From positions 35,097,375 to 35,157,374 of the forward strand of contig CAIIXF020000005.1 in assembly GCA_903813345.2 (NCBI GenBank): a stretch of DNA of 60,000 nt, given 5' to 3'. The notes below the pieces were generated by a model that was not told where the DNA came from, did no database searches, and saw only the letters and a program-made list of their open reading frames with translations. Positions 46,071-58,499 of the stretch are shown piece after piece. Position numbers and translations under genes: made by a program. The first letter of the stretch is position 1. Each line of letters begins with the position of its first letter. The stretch comes from Owenia fusiformis (lineage: Eukaryota; Annelida; Polychaeta; Sabellida; Oweniidae).

Positions 46071-46206
46071 AGCAACCAGCAGTTGATTTGAAATTTCAAA
46101 CTTACAGGAAATGCAGCCATTGTGTACCGGATGTACTTTCACTTTGGTAATGTTCGTAACGCGTTCAGGAATAGTTTCCAATGATGTGGAGGACATTTTG
46201 AATTAC
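45885..46206. repeat. Inverted duplication around exon 1 of the zinc-finger gene
   Basis: About 110 bp at 45887-45997 (plus) and 46097-46206 (minus) are related: both begin TTCAAAATGTCCTCCA, share ATTACC and GGTACACAATGGC(G/T)GCAT, and end TCC(G/T)GTAAGTTTG. The spacer adds a short CAAATTTC-type pair. Divergence is considerable and includes an indel. The copies face each other. Confidence 0.75.
46106..46120 (-). CDS. Possible first coding exon of the zinc-finger protein (5 codons)
   Basis: ATGGCTGCATTTCCT is followed by GTAAGTTTG. Splicing to 45590 keeps frame into MDVPNA. An upstream ATG near 46197 in the same exon is in another frame and overlaps this start, so it would act as an upstream ORF. 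Without transcript data this exon and the downstream ATG at 45569 are both possible starts. Confidence 0.45.
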
Positions 46207-48652
46207 TGAGTCGATTTAAAATTTGAAGTGCATATTATTGCAATTTGAAGCAGCCGCGTCTTTCATGCCTTTAAAAGAATGTTTCTTGTGGTGTTGAGAA
46301 TTGATAGAGGTAAGCAATATATGCGTAGATAGAGCCGTTAAATTACTACTTTTGAAAAACAACATGCGCTTCAAAACATCCCCGCAAGACTAGAACGTAG
46401 AGATAGTCATGGAACGAGATAACCATAAACCACATACATTCATGATACAAAAGTCAAGGCCTCGCTTGTTAGTCTAACAATCATAGTTCCCGGGGCCTAT
46501 GCTAACAATTATAGACTAAATGTCTAAGTCTAAACTAGAATACATGTAAGGTTTAGTGATCTCTACATCGTATTCTAATAAATCGAAATAATCTTTTAAT
46601 AAGAACGAAAAAATATCCCTTCCCGCCAGTAGTATATCCTGCTTTTTGGCACCATTTCAGCATTTGTTTGAATTTTTTGAAAAAAAGTAAAAAATCATAA
46701 ATTTATTTTGAAAATTTCACGTTTCATAGGAATATTGCATTGTTGAAAACGCATTATTACAATTGAATATATACTAAATAACAATATGTAACGTAAAATA
46801 AATAAATTACCTTCGTATTATCGTCAAAATAGTTCAATTTATTAGCAAATTAATTCAAAAAATGAATCCACCATTTTAGGATTTTCCCATATTTCAGGTC
46901 ACGTGATTTAGTCACGTGTCTACAAGGGAATTCCAAATGAAGATATAATACTCACGAAATATTAGAAATCCTCCAGTAGTCTAGTGATTAAAAAATTAGA
47001 TTAACAATGTGCCAATAATACATCTCACTCATATTTTTACATTTGCATGTTATGATTTACAACTGACTTGTGTTTTTGTATTTAGTTGCTATTTAGTCAA
47101 GTTTTAGTTCAGTTTCAAAGGCAGAATCAGATATAACATAACGTGACATACATGTAATTGCAAGATCTACCAATGTAAGCTTATTCCTTACAAGCTCAAA
47201 TATAATATCTCCCAAAAAATCCGTGATATGTTATCAATTGGTGAAGTTATCTAAGATTCAAAACTTGCAAAAATGGGGAGAATATTTAAATTCTCCCAAA
47301 TAATAGGAATGGTAACCAGTACTGTCTATAGACAAATGATTGCATTATTGTAAAATTTAGTTTTCCTCAAATAAACTATATACTTTTTAGAAAATAGACA
47401 TGACAAGGAACGATATGAGTCCAAAGTATTCTAAATTGAAACAATTTTCGTCAAGATGAAGCTTATTTCAGAAAATAATTAACAAATTCAGTTACATATT
47501 TTTGATCGCAAATCTAAAAATGGACGTTTTGGGTTTTCATTTTCTCGCAAATGGACGGGTCTTTTTTGTCAAATTTTGAAACGATGGGACCAAATTCAAG
47601 TTTCCAAAGCGAGGCCAAAAAATCACAGAATGGCCACGGGGATGGATTTTGCGAAAACAACAGGGGTAACAGGAATAGTTGCGTAGCTACATGTAGGCCT
47701 ACGCAAATTACGCACATGCGTAGTCTCGAATTTTTAGAGAAAACTGACGCGTGGTTCAATATTAATCATGATAAGACCATGGGCTTTCAACTAGAGTTGA
47801 AAGCCCATGATAAGACCGATAGATGAAAACGATAAAGAAATACCGGTATAATGAATGAAGGTTTTTAATTTTTCATATAAATATGATTTCAAAAATGATA
47901 CATTGATTTCTGTTTTTAGGGCCCTAATGTAAGAAATCTCCAATAGAATTATTTAGAAATGTAAGAAAACAGTTACATCATGTTAAGACTACAGATGAGA
48001 TAACTGGGATGTGAACGATGAAATCTGAAGTCCGCACCACGACCATCTGGCACATATTAGAATATTCCTTGAGTAACATATGTCATTCCATGTCTCAAAT
48101 ATGAAGAAATTGATAACTCTTTGAGCGTACTCTAAGTCAATGAAAACATTCACCTCAGACTGGATATGTAAACTCATATATTTCATTTTATTTCGTATTA
48201 AAGTGGGGTTCGTCAACTTTCTTAAATTGTACAATAGAACAATCAGAGATAGTGTTAGTAGTGTTTTGTGATTAGATTTTGGACATAACAACCGTCGATT
48301 GTGCGACATATGGTCCTCGAAGATACCAAATAATATAAGGATGACCGTTTTCAATTAGTGATAAAGAACATATTATGTAATTATTTATTAATTAATAAAC
48401 CAGATGCTTGGGTTCTATTGGGTCACACCGAGTTTAAAATTTACTTGTAAATATTTTGGGAATCATAATTAATTCGGATACACACGTAATCGAATGTAAG
48501 ACGACTCAAAGAGATATGATAATCTAGTTCAGGATTAAAAAGCCAAAGTATCAAACCATGACCAAGACGATGCAATGATAAGGTGAAGAAAAACCACCGA
48601 CAAAATCACAAGACGATCAAGGGATGTATTTCATTTTGGATTTAACACTAGG
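46207..48652. other. Intergenic
   Basis: No gene recognised. It holds one perfect small palindrome at 47779-47811. Upstream of the protease gene no clear TATA box is seen. Confidence 0.45.
47779..47811. repeat. Small hairpin CATGGGCTTTCAAC / GTTGAAAGCCCATG
   Basis: The two 14-bp arms are separated by about 5 bp. The left arm recurs alone at 49120-49133, and a shorter hairpin (CATGGGCT, GTTGAAAGCCCATG) lies at 59729-59752. Confidence 0.75.
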
Positions 48653-51600
48653 ATGATCACAAAATATGCCATACTATGTGCGTATGGCCTAAGTATCATC
48701 ATTCAGTTCGCTGCCTGTGGGTATGTTAGCGGTTATCACGACGGGTATAGGGGGTTCTCCCGTCGACGCAATAATGGCCTACCGGTATGCGGGCTGAGCG
48801 ACTGCAAATATGGAACGTGGGGAGCTTGGACACCGTGCAGAAATGGCAACGAATATCGCTTCAGAGAAAGCATTTTAAGAAGAAACTGTATTGGGAAGTG
48901 CCTTGGAGCTACTATCGCATCCCGAAGTTGCAATGGGGCACAACAAATTCAAGTACCCAGAGTGTCCAAATATTCAGGTTTGTTGTATTTAATTTAAATA
49001 TATTCCCAGCCTTAGATAATTTCGTTTAAAATGCATGTCATAAGCTTGTTTTATTCATGATTTACATCAGGTTAAAAGGCCCCACATGCAGATTTGGTAT
49101 TTTTTCCAATAGATTTCGCCATGGGCTTTCAACTAGACGAGAAACGTCATTAAATATTCAAAATTCAGTCAAAGTGATGTCATATTTGAAATCTACAGTA
49201 CATGTATAAGTACACCTAGAAATATTGTTTATCAACTTTGAAATTATTTTTTTTGAAAATGTGACTTCTAGTTCGGGTTGATTCCCAATAGACCCGATGT
49301 TATAAAATCACAAAAAGTGATATATCTTTTCTTGGACAGATAACATTTTCTTTTACTGGGCATATTTTAATTTACATAACTATTAGATACATAAGGGTGA
49401 TATGAAAATTGAACCATTAAAACAAATTTAAGTTTAAGGGGACCTTCTACTATACACGCCATGCTATATGAACCGAAAAAGCCACCTGGTGGTGAAACTG
49501 GTAACTACCTACTCGCATCAGCGTTATTGTCCACATTTAAAATCATTAATCTAAAATTTTCGAGTGCTTGAAAGTTTAACACGATATGACAATATTAAGC
49601 TAAAAGAACACTAGGTTCTTATATTGTAATATTACAACTGATAATTGATTGTTTGTTTCCATTGATTGTTTCCACCACATTTCTCTTCATATACATTTTT
49701 ATAATAGGCTAAAAGGGTGATAGAAATAATTTTTAAATAAGGAGGACAGGCCAATCAATCTATGTGAGGAAGTTCAATAGAATCGAACTCCCGTGCAGTC
49801 TATACCAAGACACTGCATAGGAGTTCGCAATAGAATTCTACCGCTGCTGCCATCTTTATATAAGCCCAAAACCTATGATTTTTAACCAGAGTTTTGATGA
49901 GCAAGTCCTTATACTATCAACGCAAATATGTAACGCAACGTCAGACGCTCAAACATTTTACCAAATATCAGGGTTACAATGTATATACCAGTACTTTCTG
50001 AACTTTATGTACCTATAAAGTACAGGTGAAGATGTTTATAAAGACATGTAGCACAAGTTGAAGTTTGTATATTAATGATGAGGAATGGACTACTAATTAA
50101 GGGAGATCTAATTGAAATGTACAACACAACTAGGTGCAATCTTTAAAGTAATTAGGGATACATTGTCACACATGTTCTATTGTACACATACATTCGTTGC
50201 CATGCCTTGTGTATTTATACAGATGGTATTAATCTCAAAAATCATTAGTACATCATTTTAATACTTTATAACAGAGATATGTAATTGACTAGATGCGAAT
50301 AGAAACAATCTTGATTTGCGTCATTAAATATTAAAATCCAGTCAAAGTGATGTCATATTTGAAATCTACATGTAAAACTACGTCTAGAAATATGGTTTCG
50401 AAAATTGTTTATTAACTTTGAAAATTTAATTTTTTGGGAAAATGTGACTTCTAGCTCGGGTTGATTCCTCATAGACCCCATGTTACAAAATTACAAAAAG
50501 TTAAATATCTTTTCTTGTATTGGACATATAACATTTTCTTTTACTGGACATATTTTAATTTGCATAACTATAAGATACATTAGGGTAATATAAAAATTGA
50601 ACCACTAAAACAGATGTTATTTAAGTTAAAGGGAACTTTCTACTATACCCGCCATGTTATCTGACCCGAACGAGCCACCTGGTGGCGAAACTGGTAACTA
50701 CCTACTCGCATCTGCGTTATTCACTAATTCACCTAGTTTTAACATTATAACCCATGGCCCTCTATCATTTAAGCTTAGAAGTTTAGAACGTCCTGTAGAA
50801 CTATTCTCTTGTATTATTCTATATTTTACTGTCGGCCCATAATTACGAATTCTCTTTTTGAAATATTTTAAATATCTGTCATCTATTTGGATGTTTTTTC
50901 TTGGTGTTTGGTGGTGGTTTAAAATATTATATCATTTTATATGTATTTTACCCCCAAAATAAATAAATATTTGTTCTCTTTCAGTGACTGACTTCTGCAA
51001 AGGGAAAAATAGTGGTCACTATGCGGATCCCTTGGACTGTGCATACTTTATAACATGTATCTTTAAAAAGAGCGTACGACGGAAATGCGCAACTGGAACT
51101 GTGTGGAACCAGAAAATACAGGGGTGTGACTACAAGAGCCAAGTACAATGCAACTTAAAACAGCCAAGTAATGTTAAACCTGGTAAGGAACACCTGTTGT
51201 CTTAATTGCATAAAGTCTTCGGGTCTGAAATCAATCTACGATGAGAGCGATTTTCATCCTAGACCCCATCGACTGCCTTTTTATATAGGAGTTTAGTAAT
51301 GGGGTCGGCACACGTTTAGGTCTTAGAACTTCGAACTATGTACTTGTATATGGAAATCCAAGATGGAGGAACTAACCTGTTTCGAGGCTTTGTTTGATAA
51401 TGCCGTTCAGCAATTCTAAAGATATTATTAGCGGTTTAGCTGTCAAAGTAATCAAAAGAAAACTATGTTATCGAGCTAGCCGTATGATACTTATCATTTT
51501 TAAATTTTACCAACACCATTTTGTATATTTCAGTTTTTATTAAGGTATGAGTACCGTAATCCAACACCAAATTCGAAAATTCATAACAATACTTTGCACA

Positions 51601-54600
51601 TATGGCGTTCGTGACCAACTATAAAACGCTTACCCCCCATAGTGTTATATATCAAAATGTACCTGTTCATATAGGGGTTCGATTGATCTACATCAAATTA
51701 TAGGGAGTCAGGTTACTTTTTGAGATATCAGCGTCCATTTATTGTGACTCGCGTTTGCTACCACTTCCTCAATTCTGATATGATGGGCAAACGCGTAGTA
51801 AGCATGCTCACGTCGGAACTATTTTTGACCTACATCGCTATTTTCGTAATTCAAATGAAAGTTGAACTCCTCCTCTTTATTTTGATACCAAATAGTGGCA
51901 TACTAGGTACCCTAGAAGCCAACTATGGCGTTATTTAGAACAATACCACGAGTTTTTAAATGGACTATATAGGGGTCATACCTTTTGGCGGATGGATATG
52001 GAACCTCATACCTTAATGTGTTATGACATCACACTGATTTTTGTCTCTGCAACTTTTTTTGGCAGAAAATATCATTTCTAGTTCAAAAATGCATAAAAAC
52101 GTCGGAAATGGCTGAATATGTGAAAAATTTATCCATTTAGGCTAGAAAGGGTTAATTTGCCCTACCCCAAATACGTCTAAATATGCTAGTCTAACTTTGC
52201 CACTGTGACGTCACAAATCTAACCTGACTATCTCTGAGTTTATTGAAGAAAATGATACGTCTGACAAACAGCTTTCATTCCCTATATGGCACACCTTCTA
52301 CTAAGAGTTGCATCATTGACTAAATCTAAGACAAAGGCCCTGTGTCCCGAGGATTTTGACTGAAATTTGGCCATTTTCGCCCAAATCTAACTAAATTGCA
52401 GTTTCCCTCACACCTGTATTTTGAAATAAATATTGCTACAATGTAGCAATTTAAAAATCACACATGCTTACTGTTTCTGTCGACCTGACACGTGTATCTA
52501 GCCTGTAAAAATGAAAAATCGCTACATTGTAGCAATTTCACTGAGATATGGGCCCTGAAAATCATGTAATTTTAGCAAAAAATGAAGAAATAACCTGCAA
52601 TTTTGACAGAATTTCAGAGGGCTTTCTTTCATTCCAGACCCTCCACGGGCCTCTTATGACCATTCTTATACTCACAGAATGGTTGAAAGTGATTTCAAAT
52701 CATTGTTTGCCCTACGCAGAACGAAAAAAATCGTTTCTGTTCTCAAATTCTGCTAGAATATTGGTCTCTGGCCAACTAGCAGACAATTTTAGGCCTCATA
52801 TTAAGGTATGAGTACCGTAATCCAACACCAAATTCGAAAATTCATAACAATACTTTGCACATATGGCGTTCGTGACCAACTATAAAACGCTTACCCCCCA
52901 TAGTGTTATATATCAAAATGTACCTGTTCATATAGGGGTTCGATTGATCTACATCAAATTATAGGGAGTCAGGTTACTTTTTGAGATATCAGCGTCCATT
53001 TATTGTGACTCGCGTTTGCTACCACTTCCTCAATTCTGATATGATGGGCAAACGCGTAGTAAGCATGCTCACGTCGGAACTATTTTTGACCTACATCGCT
53101 ATTTTCGTAATTCAAATGAAAGTTGAACTCCTCCTCTTTATTTTGATACCAAATAGTGGCATACTAGGTACCCTAGAAGCCAACTATGGCGTTATTTAGA
53201 ACAATACCACGAGTTTTTAAATGGACTATATAGGGGTCATACCTTTTGGCGGATGGATATGGAACCTCATACCTTAATGTGTTATGACATCACACTGATT
53301 TTTGTCTCTGCAACTTTTTTTGGCAGAAAATATCATTTCTAGTTCAAAAATGCATAAAAACGTCGGAAATGGCTGAATATGTGAAAAATTTATCCATTTA
53401 GGCTAGAAAGGGTTAATTTGCCCTACCCCAAATACGTCTAAATATGCTAGTCTAACTTTGCCACTGTGACGTCACAAATCTAACCTGACTATCTCTGAGT
53501 TTATTGAAGAAAATGATACGTCTGACAAACAGCTTTCATTCCCTATATGGCACACCTTCTACTAAGAGTTGCATCATTGACTAAATCTAAGACAAAGGCC
53601 CTGTGTCCCGAGGATTTTGACTGAAATTTGGCCATTTTCGCCCAAATCTAACTAAATTGCAGTTTCCCTCACACCTGTATTTTGAAATAAATATTGCTAC
53701 AATGTAGCAATTTAAAAATCACACATGCTTACTGTTTTTGTCGACCTGACACGTGTATCTAGCCTGTAAAAATGAAAAATCGCTACATTGTAGCAATTTC
53801 ACTGAGATATGGGCCCTGAAAATCATGTAATTTTAGCAAAAAATGAAGAAATAACCTGCAATTTTGACAGAATTTCAGAGGGCTTTCTTTCATTCCAGAC
53901 CCTCCACGGGCCTCTTATGACCATTCTTATACTCACAGAATGGTTGAAAGTGATTTCAAATCATTGTTTGCCCTACGCAGAACGAAAAAATCGTTTCTGT
54001 TCTCAAATTCTGCTAGAATATTGGTCTCTGGCCAACTAGCAGACAATTTTAGGCCTCATATTAAGGTATGAGTACCGTAATCCAACACCAAATTCGAAAA
54101 TTCATAACAATACTTTGCACATATGGCGTTCGTGACCAACTATAAAACGCTTACCCCCCATAGTGTTATATATCAAAATGTACCTGTTCATATAGGGGTT
54201 CGATTGATCTACATCAAATTATAGGGAGTCAGGTTACTTTTTGAGATATCAGCGTCCATTTATTGTGACTCGCGTTTGCTACCACTTCCTCAATTCTGAT
54301 ATGATGGGCAAACGCGTAGTAAGCATGCTCACGTCGGAACTATTTTTGACCTACATCGCTATTTTCGTAATTCAAATGAAAGTTGAACTCCTCCTCTTTA
54401 TTTTGATACCAAATAGTGGCATACTAGGTACCCTAGAAGCCAACTATGGCGTTATTTAGAACAATACCACGAGTTTTTAAATGGACTATATAGGGGTCAT
54501 ACCTTTTGGCGGATGGATATGGAACCTCATACCTTAAGGTCGTTTGTCTTGTTAATGGATGTGATATTGTTACTAAATTCTTGTTTGCATCTCTGTGTTT

Positions 54601-56740
54601 TTCAGTTGGTGTTCATCTTGTGAGGACAGTTCAGACAACATTTCGTGACAGACAGCACAAGACGACACTTCCAGTTACTTATAAACCGCATGTGCCAAAG
54701 GAGTCTTCAAAGACATGCTTTACAAGTAAGATTTAGCGTATAGATTCTAGATTAAAGTAAGGGTATACCACAAAATACTTTGTAAAGAGAGCTAGCGACT
54801 ATTTTCTTCACATTCGAACCATATGATTGAGACAACTGAGATGATGGTATGCCCTTTATGCACTTTTACCCCCTCAGATTGAAAGGCTCAGGATATGCAT
54901 ATGATTTTAGCTAATAAATTCAAAAACCTAATGAAATAGCACTGGTGTACTTGTGCTCATTTGCGCGTTTGGCAACCTCAGTTTAAAAACTAAGATATAT
55001 GCCAACGTTCTGCAAGTCCATATGATCGAGGATGTCAGCCAGTGGTTTCATGTCCTTTAGTAGTTTGAAAGTTTATAATTTAAGTGGGTGTTCGCCCCGG
55101 GGCGTTCGCAATCCACAATGAGTCTGAAAATTGTTCATCAGATTTAAGTAACTCTATGAAACAGGACAAATAGTCGAGGGCTTGTGAAACCATACAACTG
55201 AAGAATGAAACGATAGTTCAGAACGACAAAAACATTCTTACCTCCGGACCCGAAAATCTGTCCAACGAGACGTTATGCATTGTGAGATACATTTATGTTT
55301 ATGATCGCGTGTGTTACAAAATCGCGAATTTGACTAATTCCCCGGACTAATCCATGAGAAATGAATGTATATGAATTTGTTTTGCAGAATTCCAACAGAT
55401 TCCTCAAAACGCTACAGTGAGAGAGGGAGAGACTGTTATGTTGGGGTGTTCCTCTAAGGGTTCCACAATTTCATGGACGAAAAATGGAGGTACCATCCCA
55501 AAATCCATCACGATGACCCCTGAAGGTCACCTAAAGCTTTCACAGGTGGAACTATCAGATGCTGGGTCATATACTTGTATCGCAAAGTACGATGGCTGTA
55601 GAGCTGAGAGAAGGGTCTGGTTGAGAGTTCGCAAACGCTTTAATAATGATCCACCTAGGAAGGTCTATCATGGATCACTCAAAGAAGGTATGACTTTGGA
55701 ATTATGTACATGTTGGTAAGGTGGGTGATGAATTAAAACTAAATATTTTCTGTAGTAATTTATGTTCTGGGTACATTATTTAAGATTTATATAATCCTGG
55801 GCTTTCACCGTGATATAATTTACATTTCAACTTACATGACAACACTAAGTTGGGACTCAGATAGAGGGAAGAAAAGGGTATGACAATTGTAGTTTCATAT
55901 ATAATTGAACTCTCATACGTTCATTCTATTGTAGTTTGTGGGAGACCAGTTGTTAACACTCCAAGTATGGGTAAACCGGAAGTTAGAAGGGGTCTGATTG
56001 TTGGAGGTAATGATGCTGAAAAGGGGTCTTCTCCATGGCAAGTCATGCTTTGGGAGGCAACTGCAGGCCCCTTCTGCGGAGGAGCTTTAGTTTCCAAACA
56101 ATGGTTAGTTACTGCTGCCCATTGTTTCAGGGAGTTCCCTGAACAGTATAAAAAAGAATTGACAAAGGATAATCTTGTGATAAAGCTGGGTAAATGGGAC
56201 AGAGAGGATGACGAGGCCTATGAGGTGACACTGACTGCAGAAGAGTTTGTTATACACCCTGATTTTGACCATGATCTCTATGATAATGACATTGCCCTGA
56301 TCAAACTGTCCCAACCTATAGAGTATTCAAATTACATCCTGCCTATTTGTATATCAGACACTGAGTTTGCGAGTGATAATTTGTTCAAAGCTCAAACATT
56401 TGGGACGGTGACTGGATGGGGTGCTCTGGCCGGATACAACGCTCCAAGACCACGGTTCCTCAACGAGATAAGATTACCGATTGTAAACCAGAAAACATGC
56501 AAGTCTTCAACAGGGTTCAAAGTGACAGAAAATATGTTCTGTGCTGGATACAAACGGGAAATTGTTGGAGACGCCTGCGAGGGGGATAGTGGGGGACCGT
56601 TCATTATGAAACACGAGGACCGTTGGTATCTAGCAGGACTGGTCAGTTGGGGAGAGGGATGCGCACTGGAGGGAAAGTACGGATTTTACACTCGTGTCAG
56701 CCAGTATTACAACTGGATTACTAGCACATTGCAGTCTTAG
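48653..56740 (+). CDS. Secreted mosaic serine protease: TSP1, chitin-binding, Ig, trypsin
   Basis: Exons 48653-48977, 50985-51182, 54606-54725, 55388-55687, 55935-56740 join in frame into 582 aa; all four introns are phase 1. Exon 1: signal peptide (about 1-22) and a TSP1-like module (51-93, WGAWTPC). Exon 2: a six-Cys peritrophin-A/CBM14 module (113-163). Exon 3: a 40-residue Thr/Lys/Pro linker with one Cys. Exon 4: an Ig domain (218-305, LGCSS, SWTK, DAGSYTC). Exon 5: S1 protease with His377 (TAAHC), Asp433 (DNDIAL) and Ser533 (GDSGGP). Asp527 in the S1 pocket predicts cleavage after Arg/Lys. Cys316 and the PIC cysteine probably tether the propeptide. The residue before IVGG is Leu335, not Arg/Lys. 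A role in immunity, clotting or matrix/shell work is possible; the sequence does not decide. AATAAA at 57435. Confidence 0.88.
49145..49528. repeat. Intronic direct repeat, left copy
   Basis: Runs parallel to 50319-50721, sharing CGTCATTAAATATT, CAAAGTGATGTCATATTTGA, CGGGTTGATTCC, CCACCTGGTGG and AACTACCTACTCGCATC in the same order. Protease gene intron 1. Confidence 0.8.
50319..50721. repeat. Intronic direct repeat, right copy
   Basis: Second copy of 49145-49528, 1.17 kb downstream and about 85-90% similar by eye. Ends are not inverted, so this looks like segmental duplication or two copies of one dispersed repeat. Confidence 0.8.
51540..52016. mobile_element. TTAA-type MITE, copy 1
   Basis: TTAAGGTATGAG at the left end and CTCATACCTTAA at the right end: an 8-bp inverted repeat inside TTAA duplications, as in piggyBac- or Kolobok-type insertions. 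A 72-codon open frame without ATG inside it is not a gene. Confidence 0.75.
52801..53277. mobile_element. TTAA-type MITE, copy 2
   Basis: Same as the copy at 51540, with the same ends and TTAA on both sides. Confidence 0.75.
54061..54537. mobile_element. TTAA-type MITE, copy 3
   Basis: Same ends. Its right TTAA is followed by unrelated sequence (GGTCGTTTG) about 65 bp before the exon 3 acceptor. Confidence 0.75.
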
Positions 56741-58499
56741 AAATCATGTAGAAATGTTCATATTTATTGTTTTCTAATTATTTAATGAGATACCTTCTGT
56801 TTTTGCTCAAAACTTATCAGAACATTTTACTCCTAGTAAACACTTATGTAAACATATTTTAATTCCAAAATGTACACATAAGATAATATAGAACAAAACT
56901 AATGCAGTGACATTGTTCAGTGATGTCCATATTCATAACAAGATATGTAATTTGCTTCATTTGTTTCATCTCAAATAACGAGGTGGTGACAAATGACTGA
57001 AACTGTAAAACTATGTACATGTCTTATAAACGTTTAATGTATCACTCATCTTGGTAAAGTAGTGTTTATTGTATTAGTATTTAATGTCTGATCTCGGCTC
57101 ATTGTCAAAAATATTCCACGGGCCCATGTAGATAACAATACAAGGACGATAACTCATGGGGACGATAATTTCTTTCCACCAGGCGCAACATTACAAGGAA
57201 GCTTCATAAGTCCATATTGTTACATTTATAGTTTTTAGTACTGAATAACCTTTGGAAAGTGTCATGTTAACTTAGTTCTTTACTTCATATTCCAGAGTAG
57301 TGTCTATTTATTAGAAGAATCATAGATAGCGAGCACCTTTCCAAAAAATGCATTTCAATTTTAGAATGTTTCGGGATATGTCAAATTCCCCGAAGTTTGT
57401 TGTTTATTTAAGAAATGGAATGTGTTCATTTTTCAATAAATGTAGATATCCATAATCATTATTTTGACATGTTTGCCATTTGATGTATGTTATTTTAAAT
57501 AAATATTATTCAAAATTCAAAATGATGTAAATGAAAAATTGATATGAATTTGAAATAAAACACATATATATTATATAATCATGCGATACAACTTAATGTT
57601 TCTTTATTCAACACTAAAACTAGTGCACGGCCAATAGAATTTCGCCAGTCCCGCTCTTCTACTCGACCAAACTATTAACGATATCAAAATAATTTTATCC
57701 GCCATTTTGGATGAGACTAACTGTAGTTCGCCCTGGGCCATTGATGCGTGATTGCGCAAGCTTTTTAAATAAATACCATGAAGGCATTCTGATACTCATC
57801 ACATCTTTCTGACTTCAACTATAATAGTGTGAAGCTAATAGAAGAACATGATTTCTCATGATGCCATTAGATGAATTTATTCAAACTTAATCTGCATATT
57901 TCTGGAATTGCTGTTATCTTGGAAATTGATTACGGGATGATGCATCTCCCTTTAAATGACCTTGGAAGCAAAGCTATAGATGTGTTTTATTGTAAGCTAA
58001 ACTAACAATCAATATTTTGAAACTTATATTTTTCTTTATCTTTTAAAATATTTATTATTTACACATACATTTTGTTTCATTTTGGGAGACCTTACTATGA
58101 ATCCCTTCTTCTCTATAAACGAAAAAACCAAATGGAAAACTAGAGAGTTTCAAAAAGTCTCCTCTTACATGTATATATCTTCAAGGCTAGGTTTAGATCT
58201 CGCTTTAAGAAAGGAGAATGACTTTATATCCTACACAATATCAACAATGCTTGTAGTCAAAGAGATGAAACATAATATTTGAAGTACACCAAGGAACCTT
58301 TTTGATGTTTGAAATAAATGTAAACAAATTCTGTTTTACTTTTATTTGGCCGTGCACGGTTATGATAACAATTGAACCATTTCTAAAAAAAGTCAACTTA
58401 ATGAAGTTTTTGAAGTAGACGTTTTTAAAGTACTTGAGATACAATAGTTTCTTTAAAACATATTAAAAGAGAAATAAACTGACATTTAGGAATAAAAAT
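56741..58499. other. Protease 3' UTR, then intergenic and Shisa-like promoter side
   Basis: AATAAA at 57435-57440 and again near 57498 and 57555 are candidate poly(A) signals. GGCCAATAG at 57630 contains a CCAAT core upstream of the next gene, though 870 bp from its ATG. GTGCACGGCC at 57623 and GGCCGTGCAC at 58348 are complementary decamers about 730 bp apart. A 66-codon open frame at 58082 shows no recognisable motif. Confidence 0.4.

Larger units (their letters stand above)
51540..54537. repeat. Tandem array, 1.26-kb unit x 2.4, in protease intron 2
   Basis: Units start at 51540, 52801 and 54061 (periods 1261 and 1260). The two full units differ at only about two places I can find (CTG against TTG near 52480/53740, and one A in a run near 52727/53987). 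Each unit is a 477-bp TTAA-bounded inverted-repeat element plus a 784-bp spacer; the array ends with the element alone. Confidence 0.9.

Noticed and set aside
51720-54459. Three identical 72-codon frames (51720, 52981, 54241) that look like a repeated gene
   Set aside because: They begin with TTG, lie inside the TTAA-type MITE, and repeat only because the unit is duplicated. No protein motif.
55880-55934. Upstream part of the open frame before the protease exon 5
   Set aside because: A clear acceptor (TATTGTAG) at 55934 starts the exon; the preceding residues are intronic read-through.
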